64,000 nucleotides of DNA from Accumulibacter appositus (lineage in GTDB: Bacteria > Pseudomonadota > Gammaproteobacteria > Burkholderiales > Rhodocyclaceae): the NCBI RefSeq assembly GCF_035440685.1, contig NZ_DAORMW010000005.1. One strand, written 5' to 3'. Positions 1 through 6,446 of the stretch are shown here, in pieces. The notes under the pieces were generated by a model. That model had not been told where the DNA came from. It was given only the letters and a program-made list of their open reading frames with translations, and did not search any database. A program made the translations under genes and the position numbers. Each line of letters begins with the position of its first letter. Positions within the stretch are counted from its first letter, which is position 1.

Positions 1-12
1 GCGGGCCCACCA
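1..12 (+). tRNA. 3' terminal end of a tRNA gene, cut by the window edge
   Basis: The first bases read as the 3' half of an acceptor stem (CGGGCCC), a discriminator A and an encoded CCA, followed at once by a strong intrinsic terminator. That layout is typical of a tRNA gene end. The T-arm and anticodon lie outside the window, so the isoacceptor cannot be named. The CCA end is also the start of a repeat that recurs downstream, which suggests the tRNA served as an integration target. Confidence 0.5.
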
Positions 13-42
13 GACAAGAAGACCAACCCCTCATCGGGTTGG
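7..42 (+). repeat. Direct repeat copy 1: tRNA CCA end plus terminator
   Basis: This 36-bp segment starts at CCACCAGACA and runs through the left arm and loop of the terminator. It matches 33 of 36 positions at 7397-7432, and its first ten bases also recur at 3401. Two long copies flanking about 7.4 kb of accessory and phage-like genes resemble attachment-site duplications of an integrated element, although the shared block extends downstream of the CCA rather than back into the T-arm. Confidence 0.55.
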
Positions 43-51
43 TCTTTTTTT
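19..51 (+). terminator. Rho-independent terminator after the tRNA
   Basis: A perfect 11-bp stem (AAGACCAACCC at 19-29 pairing with GGGTTGGTCTT at 36-46) encloses a 6-nt loop and is followed by a run of T to position 51. It would end transcription of the partial tRNA gene. Confidence 0.85.
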
Positions 52-308
52 GCGTGCTCCCGGGTGTTTGCGCGGGTTCGTGCGGAAGCCTGTGGACTTC
101 GGCGTTTCGCACAGGCGCCCGGATTTGGCCGTTTTCACTCTCTCCGGGGCATTCTTCTCTCCGCCTCGATCTCCGTTTGAGGTCCGAAGTCCACGAGCGC
201 TTCAAATTTGCTCATTACAAATCAACGGCTTATAGGTGGTCCGATCAGGCGGTTGATTCGTGGCATCGGTAGGCGGTGGAAATGGCCGTAGAGTAAAGAG
301 GAATCAAG

Positions 309-452
309 ATGCTGGAAATCTTGCTTGTTGGCGAGTTGTTTCCCAGGATTCGCGTTACGGAAACAGGGATCGAGGCAATCAATCAGGAACGGGTCGTCAC
401 GCGAACCGTCGTCCTCGGCCGCCGCGCTCAATGGCCCAGTCTGGTTGCGTGA
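309..452 (+). CDS. Possible 47-aa small protein
   Basis: A short frame opens with ATG 8 nt after an AGAGG ribosome-binding site and runs 47 codons to TGA. The product starts MLEILLVGEL and is rich in Arg and Val. I recognise no domain. It is the only coding-like stretch I see between the terminator and the gene at 569. It could be a remnant of a larger gene or chance. Confidence 0.22.
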   Translation: MLEILLVGELFPRIRVTETGIEAINQERVVTRTVVLGRRAQWPSLVA

Positions 453-568
453 TTAAATCCCTATCAAGCCTCCTTTTCTGAAACTCTTCACTGGTCGAAA
501 TGTCAACCAGAGTGTAAACTGAGGACCGCAATCGCTATGTTAACCACCCGCCACCAGGAGGCGTTCTC

Positions 569-1366
569 GTGAGTGAAATAATGTCGAATGCCCCGGTGTG
601 TTACGCCTTGGCGCAAGCACACTTCAATCCCGTTGCCGCAATGGCCAAGTATGTGGACCAAGTGCAGGATCGCCTGCGTCGCGAGGGCTATCCGCTGTTT
701 GAGCCTCAGCAGATCACGCACCTCATCGTTTCCGGCACTGGCCCAGACCAAGCCGAACCGAAAATTGCACACACCTTATCTTGGCTAATCACCCGCAGCG
801 ACCGTACGGCCGGCTTCATCCTTGGGCCGTCAGCGATAACGTTCCACACAACCCATTACAAAACGCGTGAGCAGTTCATCCCTGAACTCCTGCGCGGACT
901 TAAAGCCGTGCACGAGGTAGTGGCTCTTGATCACGTCAGTCGGCTAGGACTGCGCTACCTTGACGCCGTACTGCCGCACCCGCACGAGACGGTCGAGGAG
1001 TATCTCGTTGACGGGCTGCATGGCATTGGGTTTAATGCTGCTCGCAAGTATGCCCTCAGCGAATCGGTGTTCGAGACTTCCACCGGCCCGCTCCTCCCCA
1101 AAGGAACATTGGTGGCTCGGGTTTATCGAATGAACGCGCCGCTGAGTTTCCCCCCGGATATGGTGCCAAATGGGTTGCTCCCAATGTCGAGGTTTGACAT
1201 CAAGGAAGGCAAACCGCATGCGGTGATCGATACCGATCACTATGCCGAAGGGCACATGCCTCTCGATTTCGATAGGATTGGGGAGCAACTGACCGTTCTA
1301 CACGCGACGATCACGGACGTTTTCAAGGCGACAGCGACGAACCATGCCCGCACTGTGTGGGCTTGA
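569..1366 (+). CDS. TIGR04255-family protein, first gene of a three-gene cassette
   Basis: The 265-aa product fits the sporadically distributed TIGR04255 family: an N-terminal NAPVCYALAQAHFNP segment, a hydrophobic core, then RLGLRYLDAV and a C-terminal LTVLHATITDVF helix. The family has no established function. The GTG start at 569 has AGGAGG 7 nt upstream; an ATG at 581 is a weaker alternative. The gene lies 19 bp before an HTH gene and 20 bp separate that from a third gene, all on one strand, so they look like an operon. Base composition is visibly AT-richer than in the core genes, consistent with acquisition. Family assignment is by recognition only. Confidence 0.68.
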   Translation: MSEIMSNAPVCYALAQAHFNPVAAMAKYVDQVQDRLRREGYPLFEPQQITHLIVSGTGPDQAEPKIAHTLSWLITRSDRTAGFILGPSAITFHTTHYKTREQFIPELLRGLKAVHEVVALDHVSRLGLRYLDAVLPHPHETVEEYLVDGLHGIGFNAARKYALSESVFETSTGPLLPKGTLVARVYRMNAPLSFPPDMVPNGLLPMSRFDIKEGKPHAVIDTDHYAEGHMPLDFDRIGEQLTVLHATITDVFKATATNHARTVWA

Positions 1367-1385
1367 ACTTGCCTGAGGTAAGACC

Positions 1386-2018
1386 ATGAGCACATTCGTT
1401 ATTCCACAGACTTCTCGGCAATCAATGGGAGCCGCCGCGACAGCGGCTTTTGCGGTGTTTGGTTCCGCGCTCACGCTTATCGGTACCGGCACTGTCTACA
1501 AGTTGAACCGAACTGAAGATTGGCGCACCTTGGTTCAAGCCCGAGTGCCGTTCATAGTCGATGTAGTTCCGCAGAGCGAAAGCTCTGCGGAACGCCCAGA
1601 TGTGCGCACGGCTGCACAGCATCTCTCCAACATTCGGCAGGTGTTAAACCCAGCCATTTCTGATCTAGCCATAGCCTTTGGCGTCTCACGCCAAGCGATC
1701 TACAAGTGGCTCAGCGATGATGCCACACCTGAGCCTGACAAGCGTGAGCGGATTGTCACACTCAGCCGTGTAGCCGATGCTTTCCGTGACGCAGGAGTGT
1801 CTCGCGCTTCAGCGTTGCTGAAGATGAAGGCGTTCGATGGCCGATCGCTGCTAGAACTCCTACCTGAAGGAAAGTTGCGCCAGGAGGATGTACAAACGTT
1901 GATTGCTGAAGCCAAGGCTATGGACGCGCTTTACGCCAGTTCGGGGCTATCGGGATCGACAACCAAGCCGACGGCCGATTGGCAGACTTCGGTTTCCATC
2001 CCCGGCTCCGCTGAGTAG
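1386..2018 (+). CDS. HTH protein with an N-terminal hydrophobic segment
   Basis: The 210-aa product has a small-residue hydrophobic stretch at about residues 15-35 (AAATAAFAVFGSALTLIG) that could cross a membrane. A helix-turn-helix follows at about residues 92-115 (DLAIAFGVSRQAIYKWL), and the C-terminal third is helical and charged. A DNA-binding role, perhaps autoregulation of the cassette, is inferred from the HTH. Membrane attachment is only suggested. It sits between the TIGR04255-like gene and the SHDCDL-motif gene with short gaps, so the three probably act together. A strong GAAA-capped hairpin is embedded in its coding sequence. Confidence 0.6.
   Translation: MSTFVIPQTSRQSMGAAATAAFAVFGSALTLIGTGTVYKLNRTEDWRTLVQARVPFIVDVVPQSESSAERPDVRTAAQHLSNIRQVLNPAISDLAIAFGVSRQAIYKWLSDDATPEPDKRERIVTLSRVADAFRDAGVSRASALLKMKAFDGRSLLELLPEGKLRQEDVQTLIAEAKAMDALYASSGLSGSTTKPTADWQTSVSIPGSAE
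1566..1593 (+). other. Perfect 12-bp hairpin with GAAA tetraloop inside the HTH gene
   Basis: GTTCCGCAGAGC at 1566-1577 is followed by GAAA and then by its exact reverse complement at 1582-1593. GNRA-type loops cap very stable RNA hairpins. There is no T tract, so it is not an intrinsic terminator. It encodes the linker upstream of the HTH. Confidence 0.6.
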
Positions 2019-2038
2019 TTCCAATAGAGGGGTCCTGG

Positions 2039-2896
2039 ATGTTCGGAGGTGACACTGACTGGCGACAGGGCGACCTGATTACATGTGATGCGGCCATCGC
2101 ATTACGGTTGGCCCAGACCGGCTATGCCAAATGTAGGGTTGTCGTCATTTCACACGACTGTGATTTATGTCATGAAGCAGAGACATTCGTGGAGGTGATC
2201 ATAGCGGAACAGGTCGTGACCGAGCCCAAACCGGACCCCAACCTGTCCTACGCCAAGAACCCGCGTCGCTTGCACCTGGTATTAAAGCAGCGCAATAGTG
2301 GTTCTTTGGTTCTCGATCTACGGCAAACTGGACGACGACAGGTGTCGAAAGCCGACTTCTTAGAATTCGCAATAAAGGACTCGTCCGTAGCACTGCCACC
2401 TGACGCAAAGCGTGTCCTGAAACAATGGCTTGCGGCCCGCTACGGACGCCCTGCATTTCCCAACGCCTTCGAGCACCGGCTGCGCAAGAAGGTAGGTAGA
2501 CGAACGGTTGAGCAGCAGATCGCCAAGATCATCGCGCCCGACGCACGACATCTCGTAGGACTGTTCTTCGATTTGGGAGAGCAAAGAGGCGAAGAAATCG
2601 CCAGCGGCAAACCCTACGCCATGTCGATCTCTGTAGTTTATGACGCTATAGAGGGCGGTCCTGGAGCGAGGCAAGCGGCCGAACGAGTAGCCCTGCAGAT
2701 TCGCCAGCAGTTCGAAAACGCGTATGGCAAAGCAGATGTCGCTGACGAGATCGCCCTCGACGCGTGCGAGGCGGTCGCCGACACGCACATGACACTAGCC
2801 GACCTGAGACGGGTAGACCAGTGGCGCTTGGAGTACATCAGTTTACGCGACGACGATGTCGGCGATTACCTCCCAGTTGGCGAGACCCCGGTTTGA
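2039..2896 (+). CDS. Uncharacterised SHDCDL-motif protein, third gene of the cassette
   Basis: The 285-aa product opens with WRQGDLI and carries a VVISHDCDLCHEAE motif at about residues 35-48, followed by acidic and Val-rich strands. The Cys/His/Asp cluster could bind a metal or form an active site; this is inference. The C-terminal half is helical, with EHRLRKKVGRRT and a DxxxDACEAV segment. I do not recognise a named family with certainty, though proteins opening with QGDLI and an SxDCDL motif occur in other bacteria. The gene starts 20 bp after the HTH gene. It has no signal peptide or membrane segment, so it is probably cytoplasmic. Confidence 0.6.
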   Translation: MFGGDTDWRQGDLITCDAAIALRLAQTGYAKCRVVVISHDCDLCHEAETFVEVIIAEQVVTEPKPDPNLSYAKNPRRLHLVLKQRNSGSLVLDLRQTGRRQVSKADFLEFAIKDSSVALPPDAKRVLKQWLAARYGRPAFPNAFEHRLRKKVGRRTVEQQIAKIIAPDARHLVGLFFDLGEQRGEEIASGKPYAMSISVVYDAIEGGPGARQAAERVALQIRQQFENAYGKADVADEIALDACEAVADTHMTLADLRRVDQWRLEYISLRDDDVGDYLPVGETPV

Positions 2897-2968
2897 TCCC
2901 ACGCTCACCCAAAATAGTTTCGATTGGCTTTGTGGCAACCGAGCAGATGCTCGGGATACGGCTGCAGA

Positions 2969-3349
2969 TCAGTTCCGCCGGAATTCCTCGCCAACAAAGC
3001 CAATCCGCGACCGCTGCTCCTCCCACAACACCGGCGGGCTGATCGCAAGCTCATGCACGCCTACGCCCGGAGGCAAGGTCTCATCCAGGATGGCCGCCAC
3101 GATGTCGGGCGCGAGCGTGGTCAGATTGAGCATTCGGCACATATAACTGTGGTCGATCTTCTCGCGGGCAGCGAGTTCGGTGATGGATTTGGCTTCGCCC
3201 GATTCCAGCATCACCAGCCAGCGATGGCCACGGGCCAGCGCCAGTTGCAACGGCGTTGCGGCGACATCCCAGGGGCTGGGCTGGGCGGCTTCACCATTCG
3301 GCAGGGTGACCAGTTTCCGCCCGCTGCGGCGCTTAATTTGAATCGGCAC
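2969..3349 (-). CDS. ParB-like HTH helper of a recombinase cassette
   Basis: The 126-aa product begins MPIQIKRRSGRKLVTLPNG and contains ALARGHRWLVMLESGEAKSITELA, DHSYMCRMLNLTTLAPDIV and a closing WEEQR segment. From memory this small HTH family is usually encoded next to a large serine recombinase and a DUF2924 protein on prophages and integrative elements. Neither partner is present here, so it looks like a survivor of a larger cassette. The helix-turn-helix (SITELAAREKIDHSYMCRML, about residues 54-73) resembles the KorB/ParB type. It runs opposite to the preceding cassette. Confidence 0.6.
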   Translation of the reverse strand: MPIQIKRRSGRKLVTLPNGEAAQPSPWDVAATPLQLALARGHRWLVMLESGEAKSITELAAREKIDHSYMCRMLNLTTLAPDIVAAILDETLPPGVGVHELAISPPVLWEEQRSRIGFVGEEFRRN

Positions 3350-3400
3350 CGACAGGGTCAGCCTGCCGTCGCTGGCGGCGATGACATCTGACGCCCCGGT

Positions 3401-3415
3401 CCACCAGACACGAAG
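3401..3415 (+). repeat. Direct repeat copy 2 (15 bp)
   Basis: CCACCAGACACGAAG is identical to the first 15 bp of the copy at 7397 and differs by one base from the copy at 7. As in copy 1, a different intrinsic terminator follows immediately. It lies between the recombinase-helper gene and the phage portal fragment. Confidence 0.5.
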
Positions 3416-3444
3416 CCCCTTCCGTTCTCGGTTGGGGCTTTTTG
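3413..3444 (+). terminator. Rho-independent terminator
   Basis: AAGCCCC at 3413-3419 pairs with GGGGCTT at 3434-3440 and is followed by a T-rich tail. It abuts repeat copy 2. No intact gene lies upstream on the same strand, so it may be a relic of a tRNA-terminator unit or of a phage operon. Confidence 0.6.
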
Positions 3445-3528
3445 TTGCCCGTAACGCCAGTGTTGGCGCGATTTTTGGCGGGATTCGTTGGGTCGACCTG
3501 TGGTCTCGCGCGCGTTTCGTCCCCGGCG

Positions 3529-3723
3529 CGGCCGCCGACCGACGCCGCCGGGATCGCCCTGGCCGGTCTCGAACCCGGCACGCTGCAGATCCTGGAGCCC
3601 GGCGAGGACATCAAGTTCTCCGACCCGGCGGATCTCGGTGGGAGCCACAGCGAGTTCCTGCGTAATCAGTTTCGCGCGCTCGCCGCCGCCATCGGCATCA
3701 CCTACGAGCAACTGACAGGGATC
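3529..3723 (+). pseudogene. Fragment of a lambda-type phage portal protein
   Basis: About 65 codons read as the central part of a lambda gpB-like portal: GLEPGTLQILEPGEDIKFSDP, then FLRNQFRALAAAIGITYEQLTG. Such proteins sit at the capsid vertex through which DNA is packaged and normally exceed 450 residues. Here both ends are missing, and homology stops just after the conserved LTG where a full portal continues. It is the first of three phage morphogenesis fragments on this strand (next at 6312 and 7093). Confidence 0.65.
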
Positions 3724-3865
3724 TCACGGGCGTGGCCTACTCCTGCATTCGCGCGGGCCGATGCGCTGGGGCTGTAGTTCGACCGCGATCGGCGGCATGA
3801 CCACGCGCTTGCACCGGCAGCCGAGTCCGGGGGAAGCAAACCACCAGAGGAGGCGACAAACGCGG

Positions 3866-4147
3866 CTACGACCGTTTGAGATCCCGATAGAAATTCTCGT
3901 GGGGGCCGACGGCTTCGAGGTAGACCAGGCGAACCGCCTCGTCGACGGTATATCCCAGCAGGTAAAGCTGCTTCTGGCTGCGGAATTTGTAAACAAAGAG
4001 GTTGGCCAGGTCGCCCTTCTTGTGCTCACCGAGGGCCGGATTGTCGGCAACGATCTCGGTCGCCACATCGACATCGGCGGCAACGTTGTCGTGCAGTTTC
4101 TTGTACGCGCGGGCGAAACGTCGAGTCTGCTTGAGCGAATAGCTCAT
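3866..4147 (-). CDS. RelE/ParE-family toxin
   Basis: The 93-aa product has the compact RelE/ParE fold signature: RFARAYKKLHDN at the N-terminus, then LFVYKFRSQKQLYLLGYTVD and a C-terminal VYLEAVGPHENFYRDLK. RelE-type members cleave mRNA on the ribosome and ParE-type members poison gyrase; which applies here cannot be told. The start overlaps the antitoxin stop by 4 nt (ATGA), indicating translational coupling. Length is normal for the family and the gene looks intact. Confidence 0.8.
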   Translation of the reverse strand: MSYSLKQTRRFARAYKKLHDNVAADVDVATEIVADNPALGEHKKGDLANLFVYKFRSQKQLYLLGYTVDEAVRLVYLEAVGPHENFYRDLKRS

Positions 4148-4377
4148 TCCCGGCGAGAGCGCGGCACAAAGGGCGTGGCTTCTTCGCGAGGCTCGGCCAT
4201 CGAGGCCAGCGATTCGGCAATGAAGCTGACCGGCAGGTCGGGATTATCGAGCGCGGCACGACCCACCTTGGCCCAGTACTCGACCTGGCCGGCAATGGTG
4301 CGATGTTCGGCCAGGGCTTCGGTGCGGGCCTGATCGTAAAGCGCCTGATCGATGCGAATGGAGGTCGAGGCGGTCAT
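4144..4377 (-). CDS. ParD-like antitoxin
   Basis: The 77-aa product begins MTASTSIRIDQALYDQARTEA and continues HRTIAGQVEYWAKVGRAALDNPDLP. This matches the ParD-like antitoxin family, a ribbon-helix-helix DNA binder with a C-terminal toxin-neutralising tail. It is the upstream gene of a two-gene operon with the RelE/ParE toxin and overlaps it by 4 nt. Such antitoxins usually repress their own promoter, and inverted repeats lie just upstream at 4396-4440. Confidence 0.75.
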   Translation of the reverse strand: MTASTSIRIDQALYDQARTEALAEHRTIAGQVEYWAKVGRAALDNPDLPVSFIAESLASMAEPREEATPFVPRSRRE

Positions 4378-4395
4378 GAAAGGGCTCCAAAAAAC

Positions 4396-4440
4396 GTCCG
4401 CTCAACGGACGGACACAACGTTACCACAATTGTAGTGGCG
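4396..4440 (-). promoter_or_regulatory. Inverted repeats upstream of the ParD-like antitoxin
   Basis: Two dyads lie upstream of the antitoxin start: GTCCG-CTCAA-CGGAC at 4396-4410 and CCAC-AATTGTA-GTGG at about 4425-4439. Their position fits an autoregulatory operator. No clear -35/-10 pair is recognised. Confidence 0.35.
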
Positions 4441-4478
4441 CACCCCAAGGACTTCAACTGATGCCAGTTCCTCATCTT

Positions 4479-4500
4479 GCGTCCCGTCGCGACGGGACGC
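4479..4500. repeat. Perfect 22-bp palindrome
   Basis: The 22 bp centred on TCGCGA are exactly self-complementary (arms of 11 bp, GCGTCCCGTCG). There is no loop, so it is more like a protein-binding dyad or recombination site than a terminator. It lies in a gene-free gap between two toxin-antitoxin modules. Confidence 0.6.
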
Positions 4501-4775
4501 CGATGGCCCGACGCTCCATCACCTCTTCGATGAGTTCGACATCACCGCAATCGCTGGGCGCCTATCGCGTTGGCAGCATCCGGGCGATCCGGGCGGCGCT
4601 TGAACCGCTGCAGGCCGCCTGGCCGTTCGCCGTGGTTCAGCACGGGTATGTGATCCGCTTCGTTGCCCGCTGGGGCACCGCCGCGGCACGTAAGGCCTGA
4701 CGCCGTAGAGGTACCGCGGTTACGCAGCCGGAACATCTGGGCGTTGCTTGGGTGCGCGAGCGGATTGATCAGCTG
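4501..4775 (+). other. Gene-free stretch with coding-like scraps
   Basis: No intact gene is visible. One frame ends LGVAWVRERIDQLLQQD before a stop at about 4790, and another reads DEFDITAIAGRLSRW. Both look like remnants of real protein ends, but I cannot name a family. This is consistent with decayed element DNA. Confidence 0.3.
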
Positions 4776-4815
4776 TTGCAGCAGGACTGAATACGGACTA
4801 TATTAAGTCTCCATC
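4776..4815 (+). promoter_or_regulatory. Promoter and operator of the Phd/ParE module
   Basis: TTGCAG at 4776-4781 and TATATT at 4799-4804 are separated by 17 bp, a good sigma-70 arrangement. An imperfect dyad (GACT-ATATTA-AGTC) covers the -10 and would let the Phd-type antitoxin repress the operon. Confidence 0.5.
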
Positions 4816-4833
4816 GTATCGAGGAGGCAGGGC

Positions 4834-5109
4834 GTGCGCTACTCGTCACAAATCAAACCCATCAGTTACCTCAAGGCAAACGCCGCCGAAGTCTTGGCTC
4901 AGCTGACGGAGGGGCGAGAGCCGCTCGTCATCACCCAGAATGGCGAAGCCAAGGCGGTCATTCAGGATGTCGCTTCCTACGAAGAAACACAGGAAACCCT
5001 GGCGCTGCTGAAAATTCTCGCTCTGGGCAACGCGGAGATCGAAGCTGGGAAAGTGAAGCCCGTGGATGATGTTGTCGCAAGCTTGCGGGCCAAACCGGCA
5101 GCCAGGTAA
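4834..5109 (+). CDS. Phd/YefM-family antitoxin
   Basis: The 91-aa product has the Phd/YefM N-terminal DNA-binding fold: SYLKANAAEVLAQLTEGREPLVITQNGEAKAVIQD, with the ITQNG turn typical of the family. A helical C-terminal tail follows that would wrap the toxin. The GTG start at 4834 is preceded by GAGGAGG at 4821-4827. The stop and the toxin start share a base (TAATG), so the genes are coupled. The upstream promoter carries a dyad over its -10. Confidence 0.85.
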   Translation: MRYSSQIKPISYLKANAAEVLAQLTEGREPLVITQNGEAKAVIQDVASYEETQETLALLKILALGNAEIEAGKVKPVDDVVASLRAKPAAR

Positions 5110-5447
5110 TGGCTGGGCCGAAGTACGAGGTAGTGCTGACCGCGGCGGGTGCCGAGCAGGATCTCGAATCGATTTACGACTACATCGCTGAATTCGACTG
5201 CAAAGCCAATTCCGATTACGTCCTTGATCGTTTTTTGGAGGTTGTAGAGAGCCTGACTGCCTTCCCGGAGCGTGGTGCCTACCCCAAGGAACTGATTGCC
5301 CTCGGCATCCGGGATTATAGGCAGACCGGCTTCAAGCCCTATCGAGTGATCTACCGCGTCATGGGTCAGAAGGTCTTCATTTATGTGATCGCCGATGGTC
5401 GGCGGGACATGCAATCGTTACTTGCGCGCCGTCTGCTCGGGGCCTGA
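5109..5447 (+). CDS. ParE/RelE-family toxin
   Basis: The 112-aa product shows the plasmid-stabilisation toxin pattern: AEQDLESIYDYIAEFDC, RFLEVVESLTAFPERGAYPKEL, DYRQTGFKPYRVIYRV and a final VFIYVIADGRRDMQSLLARR. The AFPERG and YRVIYRV elements are typical of ParE. It is translationally coupled to the Phd/YefM antitoxin and appears intact. ParE toxins target DNA gyrase in studied cases; the target here is unknown. Confidence 0.85.
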   Translation: MAGPKYEVVLTAAGAEQDLESIYDYIAEFDCKANSDYVLDRFLEVVESLTAFPERGAYPKELIALGIRDYRQTGFKPYRVIYRVMGQKVFIYVIADGRRDMQSLLARRLLGA

Positions 5448-5486
5448 CGGCCGAACGCAGTTTTCCGCAGCCACCCGCCTGCTCTT

Positions 5487-6233
5487 TCAGTCCTCCCGCA
5501 TGCCGTCCAGCAGCGCCATGCAGTTGTGTCCGAGGACCTGGTGGTTGTAACCGCCTTCGAGAATGGCGAAGAATCCCGCTCCGGTCTTGCGGGCGGTTTC
5601 GCGGACCATCCGGCCGATGTCCGTGTAGTCGGACTCTCCGAGCAAGCGCCCCCAGTCCTCGCGGGCATAGTCGAAACCGGCCGAGATGCCGATCATGTCG
5701 TAGCTTTCTGAGTTCAGGGCCACACTCACTTGGCGGATGAAATCCGCCGGCGAGTTCGACGAGGGGTTGACGATGGTGACATAGCCCTTGCCATCCAGAA
5801 TATCGACCGTTCCGTCACCGAAGTGCAGGTCGATGTCGAGCACAAGGGCTTTGCTGATCTTGCCCTCGCTCCTGAGTCTTTCCAGAGCGATCGCCATATT
5901 GCTGAAGTAGCAGAAGCCCCAGCAACTGTTGGCCGAAGCGTGGTGGCCGGGAGGGCGGATGAGGCCGAAGCAGGGCTCCTTCATACCAATCTCGGCAGCC
6001 TGGATGGCGCCACCGGCAGATAGCGCTGCGATATCGTATGTGCCGCTTCGCCGGACATCGTCAATGTGGGATTTGGTGTGGCAGCGGGCGATGTCCTCCT
6101 CGCTTGCCGGTTGGGCGGCCACGAAGCTCACCCTGTCCCGAATGACGTCGCGGATGGCCTCCATGCGCCCGGGCTCCGCCGCCGGGTCCTCCGCATAGCA
6201 ATCGGTGAACTGCTCGCTCCAGACAACCTTCAT
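5487..6233 (-). CDS. Histone-deacetylase/acetylpolyamine amidohydrolase-fold protein
   Basis: The 248-aa product belongs to the zinc-dependent HDAC/AcuC/AphA superfamily, which removes acetyl groups from lysines, polyamines or small amides. Visible motifs are RPPGHHA (His-His pair about 97-98), WGFCYFSN, the zinc site DIDLHFGDGT (133-142), SAGFD for the third ligand and GGYN near the end. It is shorter than most family members (about 300-370 aa). I chose ATG 6233 because AGGAGG lies 7 nt upstream; an in-frame ATG further up at 6305 lacks such a site. It sits alone between a toxin gene and phage fragments. The substrate is unknown. Confidence 0.85.
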   Translation of the reverse strand: MKVVWSEQFTDCYAEDPAAEPGRMEAIRDVIRDRVSFVAAQPASEEDIARCHTKSHIDDVRRSGTYDIAALSAGGAIQAAEIGMKEPCFGLIRPPGHHASANSCWGFCYFSNMAIALERLRSEGKISKALVLDIDLHFGDGTVDILDGKGYVTIVNPSSNSPADFIRQVSVALNSESYDMIGISAGFDYAREDWGRLLGESDYTDIGRMVRETARKTGAGFFAILEGGYNHQVLGHNCMALLDGMRED

Positions 6234-6311
6234 CGACTCACCTCCTGAAGGAAGTACTTCGGGGTCTGACCGCTCTTCCGCCGCCAGCACGTACGCGATA
6301 AACATGATTCG

Positions 6312-6446
6312 CTACCCGTCGAGCCCCGGCCCGCGCTGGCCTCCGGCGACAGCCTCGCCTTTGGGGGACAGCGCTACCGCGTGCGCGAAGTCAAAGCCTT
6401 TGGCGACGGCTCCGAGCATCGCGCAACGCTCACCCGGGTCACTTGA
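6312..6446 (+). pseudogene. C-terminal fragment of a lambda gpFII-like head-tail joining protein
   Basis: The frame reads LPVEPRPALASGDSLAFGG, then QRYRVREVKAFGDGSEHRATLTRVT and a stop. It resembles the end of small lambda-type head-tail joining proteins (the x-G-D-x-x-x-x-x-G-x-x-Y-x-V-R pattern). The N-terminal half is missing. It overlaps the end of the opposite-strand pRiA4b-like gene by 8 nt. In lambda this gene lies downstream of the portal gene and just before tail genes, matching the other relics here. Confidence 0.5.

Noticed and set aside
4461..4700. 79-codon plus-strand frame containing the 22-bp palindrome
   Set aside because: No recognisable domain, no ribosome-binding site and it starts inside a palindrome; treated as decayed DNA.
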